The notes beneath the pieces are model-generated. The model was not told the DNA's origin, did no database searches, and was given only the letters and a program-made list of their open reading frames with translations. A DNA stretch of 64,000 nt from Pedobacter sp. D749 (GTDB lineage Bacteria > Bacteroidota > Bacteroidia > Sphingobacteriales > Sphingobacteriaceae). The stretch lies in contig NZ_CP079218.1 of assembly GCF_019317285.1 (NCBI RefSeq), positions 2,728,001-2,792,000 of the forward strand, in the 5' to 3' direction. Positions within the stretch are counted from its first letter, which is position 1. Each line of letters opens with the position of its first letter. Of the stretch, positions 28,857 through 37,241 are shown piece by piece. Both the position numbers and the translations under genes were made by a program.

Positions 28857-29055
28857 CAGTTATTATTGTTTTAAGTTGATGAAGCAATCGTGAATTTTAC
28901 CTGGCAAAACTCCTGATGCTTGCATATAGATTTATTTTTGGTTACAGCTAAAGTAGTAAAAATAATTAACGTCAGGTTAACGATTATAATATTATTTCTG
29001 TTAATATTGATCATCATTCCCAACATCAAAAAAAATCATATAATTTAGCAACACT

Positions 29056-29727
29056 ATGCACGATTTTAATTTCAAGCCCAAAGCGCTTCTTTTTGATTTA
29101 AACGGAACCATGATTAACGATATGGAATACCATACCTTAGCCTGGTACAGTATTATGACGGAAGATTTAGGTGCAGCACTAAATTACGAAAGTGTAAAGA
29201 AAGAAATGTACGGTAAAAACCACGAAGTAATGGAGCGTGTTTTTGGTAAGGATAAGTTTAGTCCTGCAGAAATAGAACGCCTTTCGGCAGATAAAGAAAA
29301 GCGCTACCAGGAAGGGTATTTGCCGCATCTGGCCCTGATAGCTGGTTTGGATAACTTTTTAGAGCGGGCTAAGACTGCGCAGATTCCGATGGCCATTGGC
29401 TCTGCAGCCATTCCTTTCAACATTGATTTTGTGGTTGATGGTTTAAACATCCGTCATTACCTGGATGCCATTGTAAGTGCTGATGATGTACAAATGAGCA
29501 AACCCGATCCGGAAACCTTTTTAAAGGCTGCAGCTGCCCTGGGTGTTGCACCGGCCGATTGCCTGGTTTTTGAAGACGCACCTAAAGGCGTAGAATCAGC
29601 TTTGAACGCAGGTATGAAATGCCTGGTATTAACGACTACACATAGCCTGGAAGAATTTGATGGTTATCCAAATATTTTGGGCTATATTACCGATTACAAT
29701 GATGCTAAATTAAATCTGCTTTTTTAA
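29056..29727 (+). CDS. HAD-superfamily phosphatase/phosphomutase (beta-phosphoglucomutase-like)
   Basis: 223 residues, cytoplasmic. HAD motif I is LLFDLNGTMIND (about 12-23; the usual second Asp of DxD is Asn, giving DLNGT), motif II is MAIGSAA (about 115-121), motif III includes MSKPDPETF (about 152-160) and motif IV is FEDAPKGVESA (about 175-185). The cap domain is helical, as in beta-phosphoglucomutase and sugar-phosphate phosphatases. The Asp-to-Asn change at the acid/base position would weaken the mutase reaction and is worth noting. It is followed after 3 bases by the NrtR-like gene, so the pair is an operon. Substrate unknown. Confidence 0.85.
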   Translation: MHDFNFKPKALLFDLNGTMINDMEYHTLAWYSIMTEDLGAALNYESVKKEMYGKNHEVMERVFGKDKFSPAEIERLSADKEKRYQEGYLPHLALIAGLDNFLERAKTAQIPMAIGSAAIPFNIDFVVDGLNIRHYLDAIVSADDVQMSKPDPETFLKAAAALGVAPADCLVFEDAPKGVESALNAGMKCLVLTTTHSLEEFDGYPNILGYITDYNDAKLNLLF

Positions 29728-29730
29728 AAC

Positions 29731-30429
29731 ATGAAAAAATATCTAAATCAAAAACCTGTATTGGTTGCCGTAGACTGTATTATTTTTGGTTACGACGGCG
29801 AACAATTGAAACTTTTGGTTATTAAAAGGGCCATTGAGCCAATAAAAGATCAATGGAGCTTAATGGGCGGTTTTATTGGCGAAAACGAAAACCTGGATGG
29901 CGCTGCGAAGCGAATCCTTTTGGAGCTCACAGGACTGCACGATGTATATTTAGAGCAGCTGCATGCTTACGGTAGCCCCGACCGTGATCCGATTGAGCGC
30001 ACGGTATCAGTAGTGTATTTTGCCCTGATCGATATCAATAAATACAGTAAACAGATTAATGATCAGTTCCATGCCGAATGGTTTACACTTAAAGAAGTAC
30101 CTGAACTAATTTTCGACCATAACGTTATGGTTAAAGCAGCGATGGATAAAATCCGTTACCAGGCCGCCCTCCACCCTGTTTTGTTTGAGTTATTACCCAA
30201 ACGCTTTACCATACCACAATTGCAGGCTTTATATGAACAGGTTTACGATACACCGATTGATAACCGCAACTTTATCCGTAAAATTACAGCCAGTGGTTTA
30301 TTAATCAAACAAGCGGAAAAAGATAAATCGAACTCCAGACGTGGTGCCTTTTATTTTAAACTGGATAAAAACAAACATAAAGCACAGTTTCAATCGTTTT
30401 TGAACTTTATACCCAAGTCGGTTAAATAA
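29731..30429 (+). CDS. NrtR-family regulator: Nudix domain fused to winged helix
   Basis: 232 residues. The N-terminal Nudix fold (about 8-145) has a Nudix-box-like GGFIGENENLDGAAKRILLELTGL, where the catalytic REUxEE pattern is broken: Ile stands where the first Glu is needed and Leu-Thr follows the second. The C-terminal part (about 155-232) is a winged-helix domain (FTIPQLQALYEQVY, NRNFIRKITASGLL, RRGAFYFKLD). This architecture with a degenerate box is that of NrtR/AraR-type repressors, which bind a nucleotide or sugar derivative and DNA; hydrolysis is probably lost. Regulated genes are unknown; the HAD gene 3 bases upstream is the obvious candidate. Confidence 0.85.
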   Translation: MKKYLNQKPVLVAVDCIIFGYDGEQLKLLVIKRAIEPIKDQWSLMGGFIGENENLDGAAKRILLELTGLHDVYLEQLHAYGSPDRDPIERTVSVVYFALIDINKYSKQINDQFHAEWFTLKEVPELIFDHNVMVKAAMDKIRYQAALHPVLFELLPKRFTIPQLQALYEQVYDTPIDNRNFIRKITASGLLIKQAEKDKSNSRRGAFYFKLDKNKHKAQFQSFLNFIPKSVK

Positions 30430-30583
30430 TAAATTCGGGTAAGCACCCCCCTATTTAGCTTGTTCAACTTTTTATTTTTAAAAGATGAAAATTATTTTTG
30501 GCGCTTAGCCATTTTAAAATCAACAGGTTACAAACCGATAACATTATTTTAACAATAAAGGCCTAAAACATTTTGTAAAAACA

Positions 30584-30614
30584 TTTGCAAAGAAAGGATT
30601 TATATCTATATTTG
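30584..30614 (+). promoter_or_regulatory. Bacteroidota-type promoter of tRNA-Lys
   Basis: A perfect match to the housekeeping consensus of this phylum: -33 TTTG at 30584-30587, 19 bases, then -7 TATATTTG at 30607-30614. Transcription would begin near 30620, about 20 bases before the mature tRNA. Confidence 0.88.
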
Positions 30615-30638
30615 CACCTCCTTAAACAAAAGGAAAAT

Positions 30639-30711
30639 GATTCCGTAGCTCAGCTGGTAGAGCATTACACTTTTAATGTAGTGGTCCTGGGTTCGAATCC
30701 CAGCGGGATCA
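30639..30711 (+). tRNA. tRNA-Lys (anticodon TTT)
   Basis: 73 nucleotides fold into a complete cloverleaf. The acceptor stem is GATTCCG/CGGGATC with one G-T pair, the D-arm GCTCAGCTGGTAGAGC, the anticodon arm TTACA-CTTTTAA-TGTAG with anticodon TTT, and the T-arm CTGGG-TTCGAAT-CCCAG; the discriminator is A. The CCA end is not encoded. It is followed 4 bases later by a terminator. It appears to be the anchor of the repeat-flanked block downstream. Confidence 0.97.
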
Positions 30712-30714
30712 CAA

Positions 30715-30743
30715 AAAACCTCACATTTCTGTGAGGTTTTTTT
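30715..30743 (+). terminator. Rho-independent terminator of tRNA-Lys
   Basis: Eleven-base stem AAAACCTCACA paired with TGTGAGGTTTT around a TTTC loop, followed by more T residues. It ends the tRNA transcript. Confidence 0.9.
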
Positions 30744-30960
30744 GTTTTATCCCCCTTGGGATTCGAACAGAAGCACCGGCATGGGTTCGATTTGTAAAAG
30801 GCTCAGGGCCGGCTTCTGAGTTTTGCAGGTCTGGGCCAATCCCACCGCAATCACACCAAATACTATCAAAATGTATAAAACCTTGCAATCGCACGATTAG
30901 CAGGTTTTTTGCTTTTATGGAATTGCCAAAAACCGCAGGAATTCACAAAAATTGGTGAGT
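30737..30960. repeat. tRNA-adjacent repeat, copy A
   Basis: About 220 bases directly behind the tRNA terminator. It shares blocks with 35311-35530 (GGGTTCGATTTGTAAAA, CAATCCCA..., ACACCAAA, GATTAGCAGG..TTTTGCTTTTA, GGAATTGCC) and partly with 33224-33281. Parts resemble the T-arm and 3' end of the tRNA (GGTTCGA, AATCCCACCGCAATCACA). The tail GGTGAGTGATTCGGTGAGTA is also related to 53707-53815. Read as relics of integration at the tRNA. Confidence 0.7.
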
Positions 30961-31160
30961 GATTCGGTGAGTAGTTTTACAAAGTGACATACTCACTGAA
31001 AACGACATAAGTCATTGACTCGCATAAAGTTAAATTATTGAACGACTTGTTCCCCCTTAGGGCACAAATTTCAGTAAAAACAATACAAATATCCTGAATT
31101 CGTCTTACCTGCCATCAATTCGTTAATTCGACCTTTATACCATAATTTAAAATTAAAAAA

Positions 31161-31976
31161 ATGAGGAAGACAATTTTAATAACTGGAGCAAGCAGTGGGT
31201 TAGGAAAAGAAACGGCAAAACTATTTCAGCGGAAAGGTTGGAACGTTATTGCCACCATGCGTAAACCTGAAAGTGAAACTGAATTAAATCTCTTAGAAAA
31301 TGTTCTGGTAACCAGACTGGACGTTTTGGATTTAGATTCTATTGAAACTGCGGTAAACAAGGGAATTGAAACATTTGGAAGGATTGATGTCCTACTTAAT
31401 AATGCGGGTTATGGTGCCTATGGTCCTTTAGAATCTTTTTCAAGAGAACAAATCATCCGTCAGTTTAATACAAATGTGATTGGCCTTTTAGATGTTACCA
31501 AAGCATTGCTGCCACATTTTCGTGGAAATAGCAGCGGAACAATCATTAACATTTCTTCTATTGGAGGCAAAATGGCGTTTCCGTTAGGAGCGCTGTACCA
31601 CGGAACTAAATTTGCTGTGGAAGGCATTTCTGAATCCTTGAAATATGAAGTTTCAGAATTTGGAGGTAAAGTAAAGATTATCGAGCCAGGTGCTATCGCT
31701 ACTGACTTTACGGGCCGTTCTCTTGATTTTAGCAACAATGAAACTTACACAGAATACCAACCCTTTATTGGAAAAATCATGTCAGCTATGCAGACCTTAT
31801 TTCAAAATGCTTCACCGGCAAGTGTTATTGCGAATGTCATTTACCAGGCAGCTACAGATAATACTACGCAATTGAGATACATAGCAGGCGAAGATGCGGA
31901 ATTTATGATCGCAAATCACAAGCAGAATGATGATGAATCTTTTGAGGCAGGAATAAAAGCCCAATTCGGAATTTAG
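31161..31976 (+). CDS. SDR-family oxidoreductase
   Basis: 271 residues, classical short-chain dehydrogenase: TGASSGLG (about 8-15), NNAGYGAYG (about 85-93), NISSIGG with catalytic Ser, and YHGTKFA (about 154-160) with catalytic Tyr and Lys. Arg in MRKPES after beta-2 suggests NADP(H). The C-terminal part (QPFIGKIMSAMQTLF) is typical of SDR proteins encoded beside AraC regulators. Substrate cannot be read from the sequence. The AraC gene at 32055 follows on the same strand. The pair lies between repeat copies A and B and probably arrived as a unit. Confidence 0.88.
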   Translation: MRKTILITGASSGLGKETAKLFQRKGWNVIATMRKPESETELNLLENVLVTRLDVLDLDSIETAVNKGIETFGRIDVLLNNAGYGAYGPLESFSREQIIRQFNTNVIGLLDVTKALLPHFRGNSSGTIINISSIGGKMAFPLGALYHGTKFAVEGISESLKYEVSEFGGKVKIIEPGAIATDFTGRSLDFSNNETYTEYQPFIGKIMSAMQTLFQNASPASVIANVIYQAATDNTTQLRYIAGEDAEFMIANHKQNDDESFEAGIKAQFGI

Positions 31977-32054
31977 TCCCATTAACCTGATTATTGGAAC
32001 CATTGCACTGGTAATGGCTTCAATAATCATCATATTTACGAAAATCCCTATGAC

Positions 32055-32969
32055 ATGATAAGTAAAATTATTCATTTACAAACGATCTCTGAGATATTTT
32101 TACTATTCGGACTTGGTAGCGATATCCACCATCCTCTGGTTGGCGTGGTAGACTTTAGCAAAGTGAATCAGCAAATAGACTGTAAAATAAAAATGTCTGC
32201 AGATTACTACTCAATCATGTTCAAAAACTACCCCGATAATAAAATCAAGTATGGTCGCAAGATCATTGATTTTCAGGATGGTAGTTTAATCTGCATGGCA
32301 CCCAATCAGGTCATCGAAATTGACAATGATGAGCAAGCGTCAGAAAACATAATGGGTTGGGGATTATTCTTTCATCCTGATCTAATCCGGACAACTTCCT
32401 TAAATGACAAAATGAAGGACTACAGCTTTTTTTCTTATGAAACTTCCGAAGCACTTCATTTGTCCGAAAAGGAAAAGCATGTGTTATATGACTGCATATC
32501 CAAAATTAACACTGAACTTGAAGAAAATATAGACGTACACAGCCAAAACATTATCGTTTCCACGATTGAATTGCTGCTCAATTATTGCAGCCGTTTTTAC
32601 GGACGGCAATTTATAACAAGGAAGAGTTCCAATAATTCAGTTCTCGTTCAGTTTGAGAAAATTCTCACCGAATATTACAACCTCGACAATAAACAAGAAA
32701 AGGGCTTGCCTACTGTAAAATACCTATCCGAAAAGGTGCATTTATCACCTGGATATTTAAGCGATTTACTCAAAAAAGAGACTGGTAAAAATACTCAGGA
32801 CCATATTCATTTTTATTTAATTGAGGAAGCTAAAAGCAAGCTGATAAGTACAAATAAATCTGTTAGTGAGATCGCATATGAATTAGGCTTTGATTATCCT
32901 CAATACTTTAATAAACTATTCAAGCAAAAAACAGGGAAAACTCCTATCGAATTCAGGAATATGAATTGA
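32055..32969 (+). CDS. AraC-family transcriptional regulator
   Basis: 304 residues. The C-terminal 100 residues form the double helix-turn-helix (YLSEKVHLSPGYLSDLLKKETGKN and SVSEIAYELGFDYPQYFNKLFKQKTGKTPIEFR). The N-terminal ligand domain (VVDFSKVNQQIDC, GSLICMAPNQVIEID, GWGLFFHPDLI) is of the AraC-ligand type often linked to redox or stress oxidoreductases, distinct from the cupin/AraC proteins at 6289 and 58865. It is encoded 78 bases after the SDR gene in the same direction and most likely controls it. Start ATG at 32055; no Shine-Dalgarno sequence, as usual in this phylum. Confidence 0.92.
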   Translation: MISKIIHLQTISEIFLLFGLGSDIHHPLVGVVDFSKVNQQIDCKIKMSADYYSIMFKNYPDNKIKYGRKIIDFQDGSLICMAPNQVIEIDNDEQASENIMGWGLFFHPDLIRTTSLNDKMKDYSFFSYETSEALHLSEKEKHVLYDCISKINTELEENIDVHSQNIIVSTIELLLNYCSRFYGRQFITRKSSNNSVLVQFEKILTEYYNLDNKQEKGLPTVKYLSEKVHLSPGYLSDLLKKETGKNTQDHIHFYLIEEAKSKLISTNKSVSEIAYELGFDYPQYFNKLFKQKTGKTPIEFRNMN

Positions 32970-33438
32970 TGCTAGCAATGAAAAAAGAATCATAAAAATC
33001 AAGAGAACGTTTTGCAGATTAAGTAGTGGCTATTACATATCAGTACAGATCATAGGTCATAAACCAGTTTTATCGATTTTATGACCAAATCGTCCTGGTT
33101 TTGCTTTCAACATCTTCATCCATTCTGACTGGACATAAAATTGATCATGATCTTTGATTAAAATAAATTCAGGGTTCAGGCTTTTACCTGTTTGATAATC
33201 AGATAAATTTTTAAGATGAAGTTATTTGTTTTATTGCTCTCTGGGATTCAGAACAGAAAAGCGCCGGCCTGGATTCTATTTGAAGTTGTATACCAATTCA
33301 GCAACATTATCAGATCCCTATACAAATATGGTTCAATCAGAAACAATTAATCTGAATTTACGCGATTCGGTGGAGAACATTGCTTTGGCGACTAAATTAC
33401 ATGTCTTTTATTATATTCGTTTCAAAAAAGCGCTCCTA
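32970..33438. other. Intergenic region with repeat copy B
   Basis: 469 bases between the AraC and S41 genes. The main content is repeat copy B at 33224-33281. The frame of the S41 gene stays open upstream to an ATG at 33226, but that ATG lies inside the repeat and the first residues do not resemble a protein start. No other gene is seen. Confidence 0.5.
33224..33281. repeat. tRNA-adjacent repeat, copy B (short)
   Basis: 58 bases close to both flanking copies: TTTGTTTTATT, CTGGGATTCAGAACAGAA and GCGCCGGCCTGGATTCTATTTG. Compare GCGCCGGCCTGGGTTCGATTTG in copy C and GCACCGGCATGGGTTCGATTTG in copy A. It divides the block into two cargo segments. Confidence 0.7.
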
Positions 33439-35190
33439 ATGAAAAAAATCCTTATACTCTTATCAATCCTTATTAAATTCACCTTTGGCTTAGCTGCGCA
33501 ATCCACCATAACGCCGCCCCTGGAAAGCTATCTGGGCATTTACAGCAGCAAAAAATCGTCACTCAAAATAACCATCAGCAAAAATGATACGACATTAATA
33601 GCCCAGGCAAATGGACAGAATGCATTTCCGCTGGAAGCCCGTGCCAAAGATCAATTCATGTATTATAAAGCCGGTATTGAGTTGTTATTTGATACTTCCA
33701 AAGGTGAAATGACAGTGAACCAGGACGGTGACATATCTTTGTTTATCAGGGATAACTTTACACCTGTGATGGGAATTGCACAAAACTCCACAATCTATCA
33801 GCCTGAAGATATGCAGGCAGATCTCAATAAATTTAAAGGTGCGCTTATCAAAACACATCCGGGACTCTACACAAATCAATCACCAGAGAAATTTGAGAAA
33901 ACGGTAGACAAATTAATGTCGGAAACTTCCAAACCTTTGCAGGCAACAGATTTTTACAAAATTGTACTTAAAATGATTGCCACTATTCATGATGATCATA
34001 CAAGTGTAAAGGCTTTTAACCATCTGGGCGATATTATAGCTAATCAAAAATGGCTACCCTTTCAAATTTACGTTAAAGATGAGCGGATTTTCGTAGTAAA
34101 CAACTTAAGTAATCTGCAAATTCCGGAAGGCTCTGAAATTCTGGCAATAGACGATCATTTAAGTAATGAGATTTTATCTGAAATTTTGAAACATTTTTCT
34201 TCCGACGGTATAAGCGAATCTCCTACACTACATAAATTAGGAGTTTCCTACTTTACCCTATTTGGTAAAATATATCCGCAGATCTTTGGAGAAAAAGTAT
34301 CTTACAATATTTCCTACCGGGATTATAAGTCTAATAAAATTTTAACCGCACAAGTGGAACCACTCTCTGAACAAAATTACATAGCACTGAAAGAAAAACG
34401 TTATCCATTAACGATCCCATCGGCAGATGCTTTTAATTTTACCCTCAATAAGCAAAGAAACCACGCTATTATAAAGATCAATCGATTTTTCAAAGACAGT
34501 TTCCATGAACCTGAAAATACATTCCCTGATTATTATAAAAAATGTTTCAAAGAAATTTCTGCTAACAAAATTAAAAACTTAATTATCGATTTAAGAGATA
34601 ATAGTGGTGGTAAGGCAGGGAATGCCGCTTATTTACTTCAATACTTTATTGATAAGCCGATAATTCCAGCTAAAGAAAAAATTACACTGGGAAATGATGA
34701 ATACTTTTTGAAAACAACCGGGGTTAAACTTAGATTAAATGAAGACTATGGCTTGGCCAGGCAAATGAATGGAACTTTTAAGGTGACTAAATACGATGCC
34801 TTACGTGAATTGGAGAAATTTGATCCAATAGAAGAATATCATTTTAACGGAAAGTTAGTGGTGCTGATTAATGGCGGAGTGGTTTCTGCTGGTGGTACAG
34901 CCGCAGGACTTTTCAAAGAGTACACGAATGCTATTTTGGTCGGACGTGAAACGTCCGGATATGCCGGAACTGGTAATGGCGTCCAAAAAATATCAATATT
35001 GGGTGGCCATACTGAAACTGCCATTACAATACCGCTTTTACATGGCGTATATGCAATAAACCCAATTATACAGAAAAGAGGAGCCATTCCTGATTATGAA
35101 ATATCAAATTCTGTTCAGGACGTATTAGAAAACAGGGATGCAGCCATGGAATTTGTATTTAAAAACCTGTTGAAGATAAAAACTAAATAA
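33439..35190 (+). CDS. S41-family peptidase (C-terminal-processing protease-like), secreted
   Basis: 583 residues from the start at 33439, which begins directly with a signal peptide (MKKILILLSILIKFTFGLAAQ). The N-terminal part (about 30-130) is a small beta domain, followed by a helical region (MQADLNKFKGALIKTHPGLYTNQ) and a tail-specific-protease catalytic domain. That domain contains NLIIDLRDNSGGKAGNAAYLLQYF (about 378-401), LVVLINGGVVSAGGTAAGLFKEY with the likely nucleophile Ser near 482, and VGRETSGYAG. No PDZ is obvious. Substrate unknown; probably a periplasmic or surface hydrolase. It stands alone between repeat copies B and C. Confidence 0.85.
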   Translation: MKKILILLSILIKFTFGLAAQSTITPPLESYLGIYSSKKSSLKITISKNDTTLIAQANGQNAFPLEARAKDQFMYYKAGIELLFDTSKGEMTVNQDGDISLFIRDNFTPVMGIAQNSTIYQPEDMQADLNKFKGALIKTHPGLYTNQSPEKFEKTVDKLMSETSKPLQATDFYKIVLKMIATIHDDHTSVKAFNHLGDIIANQKWLPFQIYVKDERIFVVNNLSNLQIPEGSEILAIDDHLSNEILSEILKHFSSDGISESPTLHKLGVSYFTLFGKIYPQIFGEKVSYNISYRDYKSNKILTAQVEPLSEQNYIALKEKRYPLTIPSADAFNFTLNKQRNHAIIKINRFFKDSFHEPENTFPDYYKKCFKEISANKIKNLIIDLRDNSGGKAGNAAYLLQYFIDKPIIPAKEKITLGNDEYFLKTTGVKLRLNEDYGLARQMNGTFKVTKYDALRELEKFDPIEEYHFNGKLVVLINGGVVSAGGTAAGLFKEYTNAILVGRETSGYAGTGNGVQKISILGGHTETAITIPLLHGVYAINPIIQKRGAIPDYEISNSVQDVLENRDAAMEFVFKNLLKIKTK

Positions 35191-35310
35191 AAAATGGCCT
35201 TCGAAGTAAAGAACTTTCAATATTTGTCACCTCATTCATCAGCCAAATTAATTATGCGTTTTAAATCTGACACACAGTGGTTCGGGAAAATGTCAGAGAA
35301 GTTCACAGAA

Positions 35311-35530
35311 AACCTTTCAGAAATGTGAGTTTTTTTTTGTTTATCCCCTCTGGAATTAAGAACAGAAGCGCCGGCCTGGGTTCGATTTGTAAAAAGCTCA
35401 TGACCGGGTTCGGGAATGCGGGAATGAACCAATCCCAGCGAGATTACACCAAAGAATATCAAAATTTATAAACGCCTGCAATTGCAAGATTAGCAGGGGT
35501 TTTGCTTTTAGGGAATTGCCAAATCTAAAA
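35311..35530. repeat. tRNA-adjacent repeat, copy C
   Basis: Degenerate direct copy of 30737-30960. It begins with a worn version of the tRNA terminator (AACCTTTCAGAAATGTGAG plus T-run) and includes GCGCCGGCCTGGGTTCGATT and AATCCCAGCGAGATTACA, which matches the tRNA-Lys 3' end AATCCCAGCGGGATCACA at all but two positions. It ends with GATTAGCAGGGGTTTTGCTT. It marks the far end of the inserted block. Confidence 0.75.
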
Positions 35531-35572
35531 CCGAAGGCTTTTGTTTATGAAAACAGGGTTTATTTTTACAGT

Positions 35573-36571
35573 TTAAACTTCAACAAGCATTTTACCCTCA
35601 TTGTTTCCTGAGAAAAGGCCGATAAAAGCTTCAGGCAATTTGTCAAATCCTTTAATTATGGTTTCCCTGTAATGAAGCTTACCTTCGTTTATCCACTGTT
35701 CCAGTTGCTTTCTGCCTTCCGGAAAACGCTGTGTATAGTCGCCGATTAAAAATCCCTGCATCAATAATTTTTTATAAACAATCAGGGGTAGTAACTTTAA
35801 TCCACCTACGGCCTCCTTATTATTATAACTGTCAATGGAACCACATACCACCACCCTGCCGTAATCGTTCATGCGGCTAATCACTTCATCCGAAACAGCA
35901 CCACCCACGTTATCAAAATAGATGTCAACTCCTTCCGGGCACAGATCATCTAATGTCTGCCCAATGTTTGCATTTGTTTTATAGTTAATTGCGGCATCCA
36001 TTCCTAAACCAGATACGATAAAATCTGTTTTCTCATCACTTCCTGCAATACCGATAACCTTGCAGCCAAATATCTTCCCTATCTGACCCGCGATGCTGCC
36101 TACTGCGCCTGCAGCACCTGAAACCACTAATGTTTCCCCTGCTTTGGGCTTACCTATTTCACTTAATGCAAAATAGGCAGACAGACCTGTAGATCCCAAC
36201 ACACTCAGGTAGGCGCTTAATGGAAGGCCCTGCTCGCTGATTATGCTAAAATCGTTGCCGTTGCATACCATCCGGTCTCGCCATTGCATATAGCCCATTA
36301 CGATATCACCCGGTTTGAAATCTTTATGCTCCGAACTGATCACCTTGGCGATACCGCGCGAAATGATGATATCGCCAACATTAATCGCCGGTGGATGCCC
36401 CCCGGCCATAGCCACCCTAAGGTATGGGTCAACTGAAATAAAGATTGGCCTGAGTTCGATATCACCTTCTCTTAACGGGCGAAGTTCTTCTGTCTCGAAT
36501 TTAAAATCATTTGCTTGTGGTACTCCCTCCGGCATCTTAGCCAGCCTGATTAAATTACTTTTCATTACCAT
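35573..36571 (-). CDS. NADP-dependent medium-chain oxidoreductase (CurA/leukotriene B4 dehydrogenase type)
   Basis: 332 residues; zinc-independent MDR enzyme reducing alkene double bonds of enones. Features are FKFETEELRPLREGDIELRPIFISVDPYLRVAMAG near the N-terminus, GSTGLSAYFALSEIGKPKAGETLVVSGAAGAVGSIAGQIGK (the Rossmann glycine motif), DIYFDNVGG and a C-terminal EAFIGLFSGNNEGKMLVEV. No zinc-binding cysteines are present. A second start three codons in (MKSN, 36565) is equally possible. It follows the SRPBCC-like gene by 9 bases on the same strand; the pair is divergent from LysR at 37242 and probably under its control. Confidence 0.92.
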   Translation of the reverse strand: MVMKSNLIRLAKMPEGVPQANDFKFETEELRPLREGDIELRPIFISVDPYLRVAMAGGHPPAINVGDIIISRGIAKVISSEHKDFKPGDIVMGYMQWRDRMVCNGNDFSIISEQGLPLSAYLSVLGSTGLSAYFALSEIGKPKAGETLVVSGAAGAVGSIAGQIGKIFGCKVIGIAGSDEKTDFIVSGLGMDAAINYKTNANIGQTLDDLCPEGVDIYFDNVGGAVSDEVISRMNDYGRVVVCGSIDSYNNKEAVGGLKLLPLIVYKKLLMQGFLIGDYTQRFPEGRKQLEQWINEGKLHYRETIIKGFDKLPEAFIGLFSGNNEGKMLVEV

Positions 36572-36580
36572 TGGATTTGA

Positions 36581-37132
36581 TTAAATACCATAATTTCCGG
36601 TAAGCGCTTTCTTTTCAATGCTTTTTGCAAAAAGAGGGGTTTCTTCATGATTATGTGCGTCAGATGCTACTTGCCGGTCATGGGCAGCTTGCTCAAGTGT
36701 AATATTGTGTGCTTTCATAAACGCAAAGAACTCAGGCGTTGCCGTGGCATGAATTTCATTGGTGTAATCACAGCGGTTATTATCCAGTTTGGTCACTTTC
36801 AGCTCCCAAAGTACCTGCACTTTACTTCTGCCATTTGGTGTTATCGAATCAGATACTGATAACATGCGGCAATAATCGGCCCGGTATTCGGTAGCCACAT
36901 AGTGTTGAATGATGAGCGCGTTTCCAATGGTTTCCACATTGATAGACATAGGTTCGCCATCAATCGTACGGGTAAAGCCAGCCGCAATGTGGGCGGTAGA
37001 ACATTTTTGATATTCTGCATCCGGAAGGTTAAACAGCCAATCGGCGATATTTACCATTTCAATTGGTGCGTTAATAACTGCTTTTACAACAGAATGTGAA
37101 AGTGCGTTTTCGGAGGTTTGTTTAATTTCCAT
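36581..37132 (-). CDS. SRPBCC/polyketide-cyclase-like protein
   Basis: 183 residues, no signal peptide. The pattern HSVVKAVINAPIEMVNIADWLFNLPDAEYQ followed by alternating strands (GEPMSINVETIGNALIIQHYVA, KVQVLWELKVTKLDNNRCDYTNEIHA) and a long C-terminal helix (PEFFAFMKAHNITLEQAAHDRQVASDAHN) fits the START/SRPBCC ligand-binding fold. No catalytic residues can be named. First in a two-gene operon with the enone reductase; the LysR gene is divergent 109 bases away. Binding or shuttling a small hydrophobic substrate for the reductase is a guess. Confidence 0.7.
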   Translation of the reverse strand: MEIKQTSENALSHSVVKAVINAPIEMVNIADWLFNLPDAEYQKCSTAHIAAGFTRTIDGEPMSINVETIGNALIIQHYVATEYRADYCRMLSVSDSITPNGRSKVQVLWELKVTKLDNNRCDYTNEIHATATPEFFAFMKAHNITLEQAAHDRQVASDAHNHEETPLFAKSIEKKALTGNYGI

Positions 37133-37241
37133 ATTTTTTTTTAGTTTGACAAGTCAAAGATCAAGATAAATTCATTATCGTCTAAACACTTATTTTCGAT
37201 AAAGTTGATCGTTAAAACCGATTAACTCATTATATTTGAAA

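Noticed and set aside
30737..30960. Second tRNA gene or pseudo-tRNA behind tRNA-Lys
   Set aside because: Only T-arm-like and 3' end-like pieces are present; no acceptor or anticodon arm can be formed.
33226..33438. Upstream extension of the S41 peptidase
   Set aside because: The ATG at 33226 is inside repeat copy B and the real signal peptide begins at 33439.
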